From Microbacterium paraoxydans (GTDB lineage Bacteria; Actinomycetota; Actinomycetes; Actinomycetales; Microbacteriaceae), in the NCBI RefSeq assembly GCF_020524545.1, contig NZ_JAIVLG010000003.1, positions 1 through 64,000 on the forward strand: 64,000 nucleotides of DNA, written 5' to 3'. Of this stretch, positions 16,704 to 27,375 are shown piece after piece. Position 1 is the stretch's first letter; every line of letters begins with the position of its first letter. A program made the translations under genes and the position numbers. The notes beneath the pieces were generated by a model. It saw nothing but the letters and a program-made list of their open reading frames with translations, was not told the origin of the DNA and did no database searches.

Positions 16704-18790
16704 CCGACTCGCAGATCGCCCGCGCGGCCGGTGACCTGGCGCCCGCGCGGCGCAGGAGGGATTTTCGCACGGATGTCCAGGGGCTCCGCGCGGTCGCAGT
16801 CGGCCTGGTGCTGCTCTACCACGCGGGAGTCCCCTTCATCACCGGCGGATACGTCGGCGTCGATGTCTTCTTCGTGATCTCCGGGTTCCTGATCTCCAGT
16901 CATCTGATGGAGTCCTTGGAGCGCGACGGTCGCATCCGCTTCGCGGACTTCTACGCCCGACGCATCCGGCGGATCCTCCCGGCGTCGCTCGTGGTGGCGA
17001 TTCTCACCGCGATCGCCGCCGTGATCTTCTACCCGCCCCTGGCGCTCGAGCGCATCCTCCGGGATGCGCTCGCAACAATCCTGTACGTGCCCAACGTCTG
17101 GTTCGCGATCCAGAACACGGACTATCTGGCCGACCATGCGGCCTCGCCCTATCAGCACTACTGGTCCCTCGGCGTCGAAGAACAGTTCTACCTGTTCTGG
17201 CCCTTGATCCTCCTGCTGCTCGTGGTGCTCGTCCGCCGACGACGGGTGCTCGTCATCGCGGGAATTGTCCTGCTCGCCGGGGCGAGCCTGGTCGCCGGAG
17301 TGCTCCTGACGCCGGTGGATCAGCCATCTGCGTTCTTCCTCCTGCCGACCCGGGCGTGGGAACTCCTCGTCGGTGGCCTGGTGGGTGCGATGCTTCTGCA
17401 CGGCGCACCGCGCTTTCCCCGTTGGCTGGCAGCGGTCGGGGGATGGGGCGGCCTGGCGATGATCCTGAGCTCCGCCCTGCTCTACGACGAGAAGACGGTA
17501 TTCCCTGGCACGGCCGCGATGCTGCCTGTGTTCGGCACTGCGCTCGTGATCCTGTTCGGGGCGCGGGCGACATCCGCAGGTCCGACCCGGTTGCTCTCGA
17601 TCAGGCCGATGCAGTTCATCGGCTTGATCTCGTACTCGCTCTATCTCGTGCACTGGCCGCTGCTGATCGTGACGCAGGCAGCCGTGGGCGAGCAGAACCC
17701 CCTTCGTCTGAGCATCAAGGTCTTGGTCGGCATCGTGGTTGCGCTGCCGCTCGCATGGCTCCTGTTCCGATTCATCGAGACGCCGCTGCGCGCCCCGCGA
17801 TTCCTCGCCGCGCGGCGTCCGAGGGCGACGCTGTGGGGGACTCTCGCGCTGACCGTCGTGCTCGTGGCGGGAACGTTGGGAGCGGTGCAGTGGGCTGCGA
17901 CGCGAGAGGTCGGCACCGGAGGCGTCGTCGCGGTCGCGCCCGACTTCCCGGCATCCCCGCCGAATGCGACGCCCTTCGTCCCGCGCAACATGACTCCCTC
18001 CCTGGAGGCCGTCGCCGACGATGTCGCGCCCATGTACGGCGACGGTTGCCATTACGACGTGAAGCGCGAAGACGTGCAGGAGTGCCACTACGCCGATGTG
18101 GACGGTGACCGCGTGATCGCGGTGTTCGGCGATTCGCATTCGGCCCAGTGGTTCCCGGCCGTCGAGGGTTTCGCCGAGCGCAGGGGGAACATTCGCGTCG
18201 ACGCCTACACGAAGTCGTCCTGTCCGGCGGTGGAGGTGACCGTCCTGGACAAGGACGTCCCGTATGCATCCTGTGATCGGTGGCGGGCGAGCGTCCTTGC
18301 CGCCCTGGTGGCCGATCCGCCGGATCTGGTCGTGTTCTCCAGCTACGCGGGGTATGCGCTCGACGGCGCCCCGTCGGAGGAAGCCCGCTCGCTCGCGTGG
18401 CAGCAGGGCGTCGAGCGCACGGTGGCGCGTCTTCGCGCGGCCGGGAGCGAGGTGCTGGTGATCGCGGATACACCGCGGTTCACGGCTGCGCCGGCGACAT
18501 GCGTGTCGGCGAACGTCCTGGACGTCTCCGCGTGCGAGGGCGAGCGCGCGAGCGTGCTGGACGCCACCCGCACGGCGCAGGAGCGTGACGCGGCGGAGGC
18601 CGCGGGGGCCGCGTACGCCGACCTCACGGACTTCCTCTGCGATGCCGACACCTGCCCGGTGATCGTCGACGACATTTTCGTGTATCGCGACATCAACCAC
18701 ATGACTTCGACGTTCGTCTCCTATCTCGAGCCCGCACTCGAGCCGACTCTCGCCTCGTTGCTCGGCATCGACGCAGGAACGGACCCGTAG
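16700..18790 (+). CDS. Acyltransferase 3 family membrane protein with SGNH domain (OafA-like)
   Basis: This 696-residue protein O-acylates surface glycans. The N-terminal part (about 15-385) is an acyltransferase-3 domain with some ten membrane helices. It opens 'FRTDVQGLRAVAVGLVLLYH' and includes 'GYVGVDVFFVISGFLI' and 'YWSLGVEEQFYLFWP'. The C-terminal domain (about 420-690) is SGNH-like: the nucleophile serine is in 'FGDSHSAQWFP' and a late Asp/His pair in 'RDINHMTSTF'. The membrane domain is believed to carry the acyl group across and the SGNH domain to place it. The GTG start overlaps the epimerase stop. The likely substrate is the polymer made here. Confidence 0.92.
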   Translation: MTDSQIARAAGDLAPARRRRDFRTDVQGLRAVAVGLVLLYHAGVPFITGGYVGVDVFFVISGFLISSHLMESLERDGRIRFADFYARRIRRILPASLVVAILTAIAAVIFYPPLALERILRDALATILYVPNVWFAIQNTDYLADHAASPYQHYWSLGVEEQFYLFWPLILLLLVVLVRRRRVLVIAGIVLLAGASLVAGVLLTPVDQPSAFFLLPTRAWELLVGGLVGAMLLHGAPRFPRWLAAVGGWGGLAMILSSALLYDEKTVFPGTAAMLPVFGTALVILFGARATSAGPTRLLSIRPMQFIGLISYSLYLVHWPLLIVTQAAVGEQNPLRLSIKVLVGIVVALPLAWLLFRFIETPLRAPRFLAARRPRATLWGTLALTVVLVAGTLGAVQWAATREVGTGGVVAVAPDFPASPPNATPFVPRNMTPSLEAVADDVAPMYGDGCHYDVKREDVQECHYADVDGDRVIAVFGDSHSAQWFPAVEGFAERRGNIRVDAYTKSSCPAVEVTVLDKDVPYASCDRWRASVLAALVADPPDLVVFSSYAGYALDGAPSEEARSLAWQQGVERTVARLRAAGSEVLVIADTPRFTAAPATCVSANVLDVSACEGERASVLDATRTAQERDAAEAAGAAYADLTDFLCDADTCPVIVDDIFVYRDINHMTSTFVSYLEPALEPTLASLLGIDAGTDP

Positions 18791-18800
18791 ACTGGACCCC

Positions 18801-18803
<3 letters not shown>
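18788..18803 (+). promoter_or_regulatory. Leaderless promoter, TAGACT-N7-ATG, overlapping a stop codon
   Basis: TAGACT at 18788-18793 includes the TAG stop of the acyltransferase gene and lies seven bases before the ATG at 18801. The same hexamer and spacing recur at 21230 and 26353. Confidence 0.65.
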
Positions 18804-21229
<2,426 letters not shown>

Positions 21230-21232
<3 letters not shown>

Positions 21233-21245
21233 ACTCGACATCGTG
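21230..21245 (+). promoter_or_regulatory. Leaderless promoter, TAGACT-N7-GTG, overlapping the glf stop
   Basis: TAGACT at 21230-21235 contains the TAG stop codon of glf. Seven bases later comes the GTG of the second exporter permease. The arrangement duplicates the one at 18788. Confidence 0.65.
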
Positions 21246-22034
21246 AGTCACGCTGCTGTCGGGGCGCCCGGGACGCCCCGGCGTTATCTGCATTCGCTGT
21301 GGCTGCTCTCGGCTCGCGACCTCAAGGTGCGCTACGCCACGAGCTCGCTCGGATACCTGTGGTCGATCCTCGACCCCCTGGTGATGAGCGCGATCTACTG
21401 GTTCGTGTTCACTCAGATCTTCCGACGCAGCGTGGGAGAAGACCCCTACATCGTCTTCCTCATCGTCGCGCTGCTGCCGTGGGTATGGTTCAACACCTCG
21501 GTGTCCGACTTCACCCGCGCCTTCAAGAAGGACGCACGGCTCGTCCGTTCGACGGCGATCCCGCGCTCCATCTGGGTCAACCGCATCGTGCTGAGCAAGG
21601 GCATCGAGTTCCTCTTCTCGATGCCGGTCCTGGTGCTCTTCGCCGTGTTCAGCGGTGCGCACGTGAACTGGCTACTGCTGTGGTTCCCGGTGGCGGTCCT
21701 CCTGCAGACGATGCTTCTGGTCGGGCTCGGGCTCCTGGTCGCGCCGCTCTGCGCGCTCTACACCGATCTGGAGCGGACGACGGCGCTCATCCTGCGGGCA
21801 CTCTTCTACGCTTCGCCCGTGATCTACAGCTTCCGGGACCTTCCGGCGCCGTTCGACGTGATCGGCGCCTTCAACCCGCTCGCCGGGATCTTCACCCTCT
21901 ATCGTGTGGGCTTCTTCGCCGACCTCTGGGATCCGATGCCGATCCTGATCAGCGCGGTGATGTGCGCGGGCATTCTCGCGCTCGGGATGTGGACGTTCGG
22001 ACGCCTGGAGCGACCCGTGCTGAAGGAGCTGTGA
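21243..22034 (+). CDS. ABC-2 type permease of the galactofuranan exporter (Wzm-like)
   Basis: This 263-residue membrane protein has six hydrophobic segments. The N-terminal 'LSARDLKVRYATSSLGYLWS' is the usual amphipathic lead-in, and 'AFNPLAGIFTLYRVGFF' is the conserved late loop. It pairs with the ATPase that starts inside its stop codon. Its place beside glf and GlfT-like genes resembles mycobacterial Rv3783-Rv3781 with glfT1, so galactan export is the best guess. The GTG at 21243 is placed seven bases after a TAGACT hexamer; a longer start would run inside glf. Confidence 0.9.
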   Translation: MSHAAVGAPGTPRRYLHSLWLLSARDLKVRYATSSLGYLWSILDPLVMSAIYWFVFTQIFRRSVGEDPYIVFLIVALLPWVWFNTSVSDFTRAFKKDARLVRSTAIPRSIWVNRIVLSKGIEFLFSMPVLVLFAVFSGAHVNWLLLWFPVAVLLQTMLLVGLGLLVAPLCALYTDLERTTALILRALFYASPVIYSFRDLPAPFDVIGAFNPLAGIFTLYRVGFFADLWDPMPILISAVMCAGILALGMWTFGRLERPVLKEL

Positions 22035-22768
22035 TGGCTGCGGCGATCGAAGTCACGAACCTCGGTGTGCACTTCCGGCGGAACCGGCGCGGGCGCCGGA
22101 GCTTCAAGGATCTCTTCGCCGGCGCTTCCCGCAGGTCTCGGCCTGGGGAGTTCTGGGCGCTGCGCAATGTCTCCTTCACCGTGCAGCCCGGAGAGTCGAT
22201 CGGCGTCGTCGGACGCAATGGTCAGGGCAAGTCCACTCTGCTTCGTCTGGTCGCGAAGGTGTTGCTCCCCGACGAGGGAACGGTCAGCGTCAACGGCGGA
22301 GTGGCTCCGTTGATCGAGATCACCGGAGGCTTCGTGGGGGACCTCACCGTGCGGGAGAACGTCCGCCTCACAGCGGGCTTGCACGGGATGTCGCGCGACG
22401 AGGTGTCTCGTCGTTACGACGACATCATCGCGTTCGCCGAGTTGGCGGGGTTCGAAGAGACGCCTTACAAGCATCTCTCGAACGGTATGAAAGTCCGTCT
22501 GGCCTTCTCCGTTGTGTCGCAGCTCGACGAGCCCATCCTGCTCGTGGACGAGGTCCTCGCGGTCGGTGACAAGGCGTTCCGCGACAAGTGCTACAAGCGC
22601 ATCGATGAGCTGCTCGCGGACGGACGCACGCTCTTCTTCGTCAGCCACAACGAGCGTGATCTGCGTCGCTTCTGCACGCGAGGGCTCTACCTCGACAAGG
22701 GCGAGCTCGCTCTCGATGCACCGATCGGTGAGGTGCTGGACCGCTACAACGCCGACTACGCGGTGTAG
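22034..22768 (+). CDS. ABC ATP-binding protein of the galactofuranan exporter (Wzt-like)
   Basis: This 244-residue nucleotide-binding subunit has Walker A 'GRNGQGKST', signature 'LSNGMKVRLAF', Walker B 'ILLVDE' and the switch histidine in 'FVSHNE'. Like the Wzt at 1277 it ends right after the ATPase domain and has no C-terminal glycan-binding domain. That matches RfbE of mycobacteria (Rv3781) as I recall it, and suggests export without recognition of a terminal cap. The ATG overlaps the permease stop (TGATG). It faces a convergent gene seven bases away. Confidence 0.92.
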   Translation: MAAAIEVTNLGVHFRRNRRGRRSFKDLFAGASRRSRPGEFWALRNVSFTVQPGESIGVVGRNGQGKSTLLRLVAKVLLPDEGTVSVNGGVAPLIEITGGFVGDLTVRENVRLTAGLHGMSRDEVSRRYDDIIAFAELAGFEETPYKHLSNGMKVRLAFSVVSQLDEPILLVDEVLAVGDKAFRDKCYKRIDELLADGRTLFFVSHNERDLRRFCTRGLYLDKGELALDAPIGEVLDRYNADYAV

Positions 22769-22775
22769 CGGTGGC

Positions 22776-23351
22776 TCAGAGCCCGACGAGTGAGCGGAGC
22801 TCATCCACCGAGGATTGTGCATCCTCGATATGCGACGTGGTCGCGGTGTCCTCGGCGATTGCGGTGCGCAACTGTGCGAGGCGCTGCTCGTAGCGCGACA
22901 CGCCGTCGCTCCAGTCCGTCGCGATCGAGGACGGCGGTTGGGCGTCGAACAGACGCTGCGCGTCTTGCTGCAACGAGTCGACGACGGCGATGGCGTCTTG
23001 ACCGCTCGCCGCTGCAGCGATCTCGAGCCCCTGGCCGGCATCATCAAGCCAGCCGGTCACATGTTCGCGGAAGACCTCCATACTCGGAGGGGGCGGCGCG
23101 GTGGCGGCTGGCACCTCGCTCTGTTCGGGTGCGGTGCTCGGAGCACCCGTCCCGCTTGCGTCAGACGATGACGTCGGCGAAGAGCTCGTGCTCGGCATGC
23201 GATCGCCGCGCTGGGCCAGGAAGAACAGCACACCGCCGATGAGGGCGAGTGCGACGACGAGCCCGACGACCAGCCAGACCTTGCCGGTCTTCTTCGGCTG
23301 CGGGGGCAACGGCGCCCAGCGGAGCTCCGGCTGCGGTTCGTCCATCGTCAC
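22776..23351 (-). CDS. Single-pass membrane protein of the galactofuranan cassette, unknown function
   Basis: I do not recognise this family. The 191-residue protein has a short Pro-rich cytoplasmic N-terminus and one membrane helix at about 25-46 ('VWLVVGLVVALALIGGVLFF'). A Ser/Thr/Pro-rich linker follows to about 90, then an alpha-helical extracellular domain to the end with no cysteines. The GTG start overlaps the stop of the GlfT1-like gene (GTGA), so it is cotranslated with both galactofuranosyltransferases. It could be an envelope partner of galactan assembly or transfer, which is inference from position. An ATG at 23345 is an alternative start. Confidence 0.75.
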   Translation of the reverse strand: MTMDEPQPELRWAPLPPQPKKTGKVWLVVGLVVALALIGGVLFFLAQRGDRMPSTSSSPTSSSDASGTGAPSTAPEQSEVPAATAPPPPSMEVFREHVTGWLDDAGQGLEIAAAASGQDAIAVVDSLQQDAQRLFDAQPPSSIATDWSDGVSRYEQRLAQLRTAIAEDTATTSHIEDAQSSVDELRSLVGL

Positions 23352-24310
23352 GCCTCCAGCGGTGCCATCGGCTGCCAGCTGCGGTCACGGCCGACCTTGC
23401 CGCCGTCACGGATCCCGCGGAAGAGGTTGCTCGTCCCGCGCACGGTCCTCTCGACGAAGAAGAGGCGGATGAGCTCCTTGAAGAACGTCGCCGTGGTGCC
23501 GAGGCCGAAGAGGATCGGGTTGTAGACACCGTGAACGCGGTAGTACTGCTTGATGAAGCCGCGGTTGCGCATGATGTAGTAGCGGTACGCGTTGCTCGAG
23601 GCGTTCATGTGGCGGATGCCCATGTCCCACTGCTTGATCTCGCGCGTGCGCCGCAACACGAACTCGTCCACGATGACGGCGGTGGTCAGACGCGATGCCA
23701 GCCAGCCGTACATCTGGTCGTCCCAGTAGATGAAGAACCGCGGGTCGGGCAGACCGATCTGCTGCACCAGGGAGCGGTGGATGAACATGCCCTCGAAGCA
23801 ACCGCTGTTCATCTCCTTGTATCCGCTCTCGTCGAAGGCGGAAGGAGCGAACGGGATCGGGATGCCCATGCGCTCGGCGATGCGGTACTGCCAGTAGAAC
23901 TCGCTGCCGTCGTAGTCGAATCGACGACCCTGGATGCTCTTGAACCGGCTGCTCCAGGCCCCCATGCGCGCGAGCCCCTCGGGAAGGACCTCGACGTCGT
24001 CGTCCATCATCCAGATCCACTCGGAGCCGAGGTCGTACGCGGTGCGCATTCCTTCGCTGAAACCTCCCGATCCACCGGTGTTCGTCTCGAGTCGTCGGTA
24101 CACGATCTCAGTGCCGATGTCTTCCCGGAATGATTCGACGACGTCGGTGGTGTCATCGACCGAGGCGTTGTCGATGATCACGACGTGACCGGGCTTGGGA
24201 TCCATCGCAGTGATGCTCGTGAGCAGGCCCGAGAGAAGGTGGGAGCGGTTGAAGGTCACGATGACGATCGTGGCGGCCTTCGGGTCGAATGCAGCGGGCG
24301 CCGCGGTCAT
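23348..24310 (-). CDS. GlfT1-like galactofuranosyltransferase (GT2)
   Basis: This 320-residue GT-A enzyme has 'TIVIVTFNRSHLL' at the start, then 'NTGGSGGFSEGM', the metal-binding 'MMDDDVEV' (D103-D105) and a 'FIYWDDQM' motif (W196-D198) that holds the likely catalytic base. It resembles mycobacterial GlfT1, which adds the first galactofuranose residues to the lipid-linked linker. The acceptor may differ here, because this lineage is not known to make arabinogalactan. The start overlaps the stop of the GlfT2-like gene by four bases. Confidence 0.88.
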   Translation of the reverse strand: MTAAPAAFDPKAATIVIVTFNRSHLLSGLLTSITAMDPKPGHVVIIDNASVDDTTDVVESFREDIGTEIVYRRLETNTGGSGGFSEGMRTAYDLGSEWIWMMDDDVEVLPEGLARMGAWSSRFKSIQGRRFDYDGSEFYWQYRIAERMGIPIPFAPSAFDESGYKEMNSGCFEGMFIHRSLVQQIGLPDPRFFIYWDDQMYGWLASRLTTAVIVDEFVLRRTREIKQWDMGIRHMNASSNAYRYYIMRNRGFIKQYYRVHGVYNPILFGLGTTATFFKELIRLFFVERTVRGTSNLFRGIRDGGKVGRDRSWQPMAPLEA

Positions 24311-26217
24311 GCCTTCTCCTCGAAGATCTTCTGCCAGGATTCGGGGGAGACGAGATCGGGGAGTGCCCGACGGTACTCCTGTTGCAGCTCAGGCCATCGG
24401 CGACGGAGTTCCTCGTGCAGTCGCATCGTGTCACGAAGCATGCGGCGGTATTTCGCGCGGTCGCGCGTATAGATGTTCTTGCCGGAGCCGTCGGCTGCGC
24501 TCACCAGGGCGCTGTCGAACGCGGGGACGCGCCACCAGTGCGCGTCCTCCTTCCCGAACTCGACCTCGGGCTGCGCGATGTTCACGGGGTCCGGACGGTG
24601 GAGGAAATGTGAGGCCAGGGTGGAGAGGGTGAACCAGCGAAGACGGAGCCCCTTGGGGCTGTCGAAATCGTTCTTCGACAGCTGCTTGTACACCTGGCGA
24701 CCGCGACGGGAGTGGAGGACCGTGGTCGGATCCCGATGCACCACCGTCTCGGGGTAGTCGGCGGCGAGGGCGCGGGCGGCGGGCATGGCCGTCGCCAGGT
24801 TCCGACGCATGTGGTCCGGACCGGACAACACATCCCGCAGTGCTTGTGCGCGGAGGGCGACGGGGTAGTACTGCATCATCATGAGGTGCTTCAGGTCGAC
24901 GCGTCGACTGTGTCGGAGCAGCCGTCCGCCGCGTGGAGCGTTGGAGTGCAGGAGCCCGGCGACGAGACGGTTGCGCGCGTGGAAGTAGGCCTGCCAGTCG
25001 ATCGTGTCGTCCTTGTTGACCCAGGAGACGTGCCACAGCGCGACCCCGGGCATCGACACGGTGGGGAAGCCGGCCTCGCCCGCGCGGAGGCAGAACTCGG
25101 CGTCGTCCCACTTGATGAAGGCCGGGAGCGACAGGCCCACTTTCCTGATCGCATCGAGGGGGATCAGGCACATCCACCAGCCGTTGTAGTCGGAATCCAT
25201 GCGCATATGCAGAAGAGCGGACTGACGCAGGTTCGAGACGCCGAAGTCATGCGGCATCTTCTCCTGGTAGAGGTTGCGCCACATGAACGGACCCTCATCG
25301 ACGACCTCGGCCCAGCCGTGCAGCTTCGGTCGGTCGAGCAGGTCGAACATGTGGCCGCCGACCAGGACCGGCGTGGTCGCGTACCGGCCGAAGACGATGG
25401 AGCGACGAAGCGATTCCGGCTCGAGGCGGACGTCGTCGTCGAGCAACTGGACGAAGTCGCTCTCCGGGCGCTGCAGCGTCTCGTGCATCGCCCGGGCGAA
25501 CCCTCCCGAGCCGCCCAGATTGTCCTGGCGGATCACCTGGAGCGTCTCTCCGAGGCTCTCTGCGACGTCGTCATAGCCGTCCTGTTCGGCCACGAGCTGC
25601 GTGCCCTGGTCGATCAAGAAGATGCGGTCGATGAACTCGAGCGCGTCCGGCGACGCGGCCAGCGCGCGGAGGGTCTCGACGCAGTAGTCCGGCTTGTTGT
25701 AGGTCGTGATGCCGAGGGACGCTTTGCCCCCGCGGGCGGGATCCTGCTCGGTGGTCCATTCCGCGCCTTCGAGGACAGCAGGCTTCTCATCGGCGACGAT
25801 GTCGAACCAGATCCACCCGCCGTCGCTGTACTGCGTGAGCGCGAGGTCGAAGGAGGTCGACGACTCGCCGGTCACCTCGCGGGTGGCGACCCGCTGACGC
25901 ACGCCCGACCCGTTGGAGCGGTACACCAGGATCGTCGCCGGCCCGGTCGTGCGCACCGTGAGCTGCACCTCGCGGACGCTGGTCCAGTGCTGCCAGTAGG
26001 ACGCGGGGAAGGCATTGAAGTACGTCCCCATCGACACGCGCCGTCCAGCGACGATGCGGGCGCGGTTCCGGCCGAGGATGTTCCCCAGGTGGGCGCGGTT
26101 CGAGACGCGGACGGGTTCGTCCTCGATCACGGACCACGTCTCCGGATCGGCATACAGCGGAAGGAGGTCGGGGTCGCGATCGAGTGGGAAGACGACGTTC
26201 TGAAGGACGTGGGCCAC
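24307..26217 (-). CDS. GlfT2-like polymerising galactofuranosyltransferase (GT2)
   Basis: This 636-residue protein is close in length to mycobacterial GlfT2. An N-terminal beta-sandwich (about 1-160, with 'GTYFNAFPASYWQHWTSV') precedes the GT-A domain. The DDD motif is at D260-D262, 'KWDDAEF' at W370-D372, and 'LWHVSW' puts a histidine at 396. These match the metal-binding, catalytic-base and histidine positions I recall for M. tuberculosis GlfT2. A helical C-terminal part follows. It probably extends a beta-galactofuranose chain from UDP-Galf. The GTG at 26217 has GGAGA about 8 bases upstream, and a -10-like TAGGCT lies at 26294-26289. A longer reading to 26382 would run through that promoter. 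Confidence 0.9.
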   Translation of the reverse strand: MAHVLQNVVFPLDRDPDLLPLYADPETWSVIEDEPVRVSNRAHLGNILGRNRARIVAGRRVSMGTYFNAFPASYWQHWTSVREVQLTVRTTGPATILVYRSNGSGVRQRVATREVTGESSTSFDLALTQYSDGGWIWFDIVADEKPAVLEGAEWTTEQDPARGGKASLGITTYNKPDYCVETLRALAASPDALEFIDRIFLIDQGTQLVAEQDGYDDVAESLGETLQVIRQDNLGGSGGFARAMHETLQRPESDFVQLLDDDVRLEPESLRRSIVFGRYATTPVLVGGHMFDLLDRPKLHGWAEVVDEGPFMWRNLYQEKMPHDFGVSNLRQSALLHMRMDSDYNGWWMCLIPLDAIRKVGLSLPAFIKWDDAEFCLRAGEAGFPTVSMPGVALWHVSWVNKDDTIDWQAYFHARNRLVAGLLHSNAPRGGRLLRHSRRVDLKHLMMMQYYPVALRAQALRDVLSGPDHMRRNLATAMPAARALAADYPETVVHRDPTTVLHSRRGRQVYKQLSKNDFDSPKGLRLRWFTLSTLASHFLHRPDPVNIAQPEVEFGKEDAHWWRVPAFDSALVSAADGSGKNIYTRDRAKYRRMLRDTMRLHEELRRRWPELQQEYRRALPDLVSPESWQKIFEEKA

Positions 26218-26288
26218 TGGGAGGTTCTCCGATGTTGATGCCGCAGGCCGCTGTCGGCGGACAGCGCGGGACTCGACGAGCAGTGAGT

Positions 26289-26294
26289 AGCCTA
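26289..26294 (-). promoter_or_regulatory. -10 box of the glfT2-like operon (minus strand)
   Basis: TAGGCT on the minus strand lies about 70 bases before the GTG at 26217. It would give a leadered transcript with the GGAGA ribosome-binding site, and it is divergent from the galE promoter at 26353. Confidence 0.45.
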
Positions 26295-26352
26295 CCGTCG
26301 ATGACCTCTGCATCTCCGGAGAGTCTCCTGCGGGCGCTTCACATGCCCTGAC

Positions 26353-26368
26353 TAGACTGACCGCGATG
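26353..26368 (+). promoter_or_regulatory. Leaderless promoter of galE, TAGACT-N7-ATG
   Basis: TAGACT at 26353-26358 is followed by seven bases and the galE ATG at 26366. No ribosome-binding site is present. Confidence 0.65.
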
Positions 26369-27355
26369 AAGGTACTGATCACCGGCGGCGCCGGTTACAT
26401 TGGCTCGACCATCGCGACGGCGTGCATCGAGGCGGGTCTCGACGTGGTCCTTCTCGATGACCTCTCGCGCGGGCTCCGGTCTTTCGGTGAGGGGCGCGAG
26501 CTGTACGTCGGCGACATCGCCGACGTCGACGTGGTCGATCGGCTGCTGGCTGATCACTCCGACATCGATGCGGTCATCCACTGTGCAGCGCGCATCGTCG
26601 TCCCGGAGTCCGTCGCCGACCCGCTCGGGTACTACGAGACGAACGTGGGGAAGACGGTCGTCCTTCTCCAGCGCTTGCGGGACGCGGGCATCCCTCGCAT
26701 CGTGTTCAGCTCCTCGGCCGCGGTCTACGCCGGTGAGACGGGCGATGGCGTGGACGAATCCGGCCGACTGGCGCCGGCGAGCCCGTACGCCACGAGCAAG
26801 GCGATGGTCGAGCAGATCCTCGACGACGCGGCACACGCCGGGGACTTCCGCGCGATCGCGCTCCGCTACTTCAACCCGATCGGGGCCGACCCGCAGCTGC
26901 GCACCGGCCTGCAGAATCCGACCCCTTCGCACGCGCTGGGCAAGATCATGCAGGCCAGGGCGTCCGGAGAGCCCTTCGCGATCACCGGAACCGACTGGGC
27001 CACACGCGACGGCTCGGGTCTCCGCGACTACATCCACGTCTGGGATCTCGCTCTGGCGCATGTCGCGGCGGTCCAGAGATTCGACGACGTCGCCACCCAC
27101 GAGTCGCCGTACGAGGTGGTCAACATCGGCACCGGTGACGGTGTGACGGTCCGCGAGCTCGTGGCCGCGTTCGAACGTGTCACCGGCGAGCCTCTCCCAG
27201 TGGTCGAGACCGATCGCCGCCCCGGTGACCAGGCGGGTGCCTTCGCGATCGTCGACCGCGCGGCCGAGGTGCTGGATTGGCGTGCCGAGCGCTCGATCGA
27301 CGACGGTGTGCGCGACGCGATCGCCTGGACAGAGAAACTGCGCTCGCTGAGCTGA
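26366..27355 (+). CDS. galE: UDP-glucose 4-epimerase
   Basis: This 329-residue short-chain dehydrogenase-type epimerase interconverts UDP-glucose and UDP-galactose. The NAD site 'GGAGYIGSTIATACIEAG' begins at residue 8. The catalytic Tyr/Lys pair is in 'SPYATSKAMVEQIL', and 'RYFNPIGADP' and 'RDYIHVWDLALAH' are typical of GalE. Beside glf it would feed UDP-Gal into the galactofuranose route. Transcription is probably leaderless. It ends 20 bases from a convergent membrane protein gene, with no clear terminator between them. Confidence 0.93.
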   Translation: MKVLITGGAGYIGSTIATACIEAGLDVVLLDDLSRGLRSFGEGRELYVGDIADVDVVDRLLADHSDIDAVIHCAARIVVPESVADPLGYYETNVGKTVVLLQRLRDAGIPRIVFSSSAAVYAGETGDGVDESGRLAPASPYATSKAMVEQILDDAAHAGDFRAIALRYFNPIGADPQLRTGLQNPTPSHALGKIMQARASGEPFAITGTDWATRDGSGLRDYIHVWDLALAHVAAVQRFDDVATHESPYEVVNIGTGDGVTVRELVAAFERVTGEPLPVVETDRRPGDQAGAFAIVDRAAEVLDWRAERSIDDGVRDAIAWTEKLRSLS

Positions 27356-27375
27356 GTGCGTCGCGGCGCCCTCGG

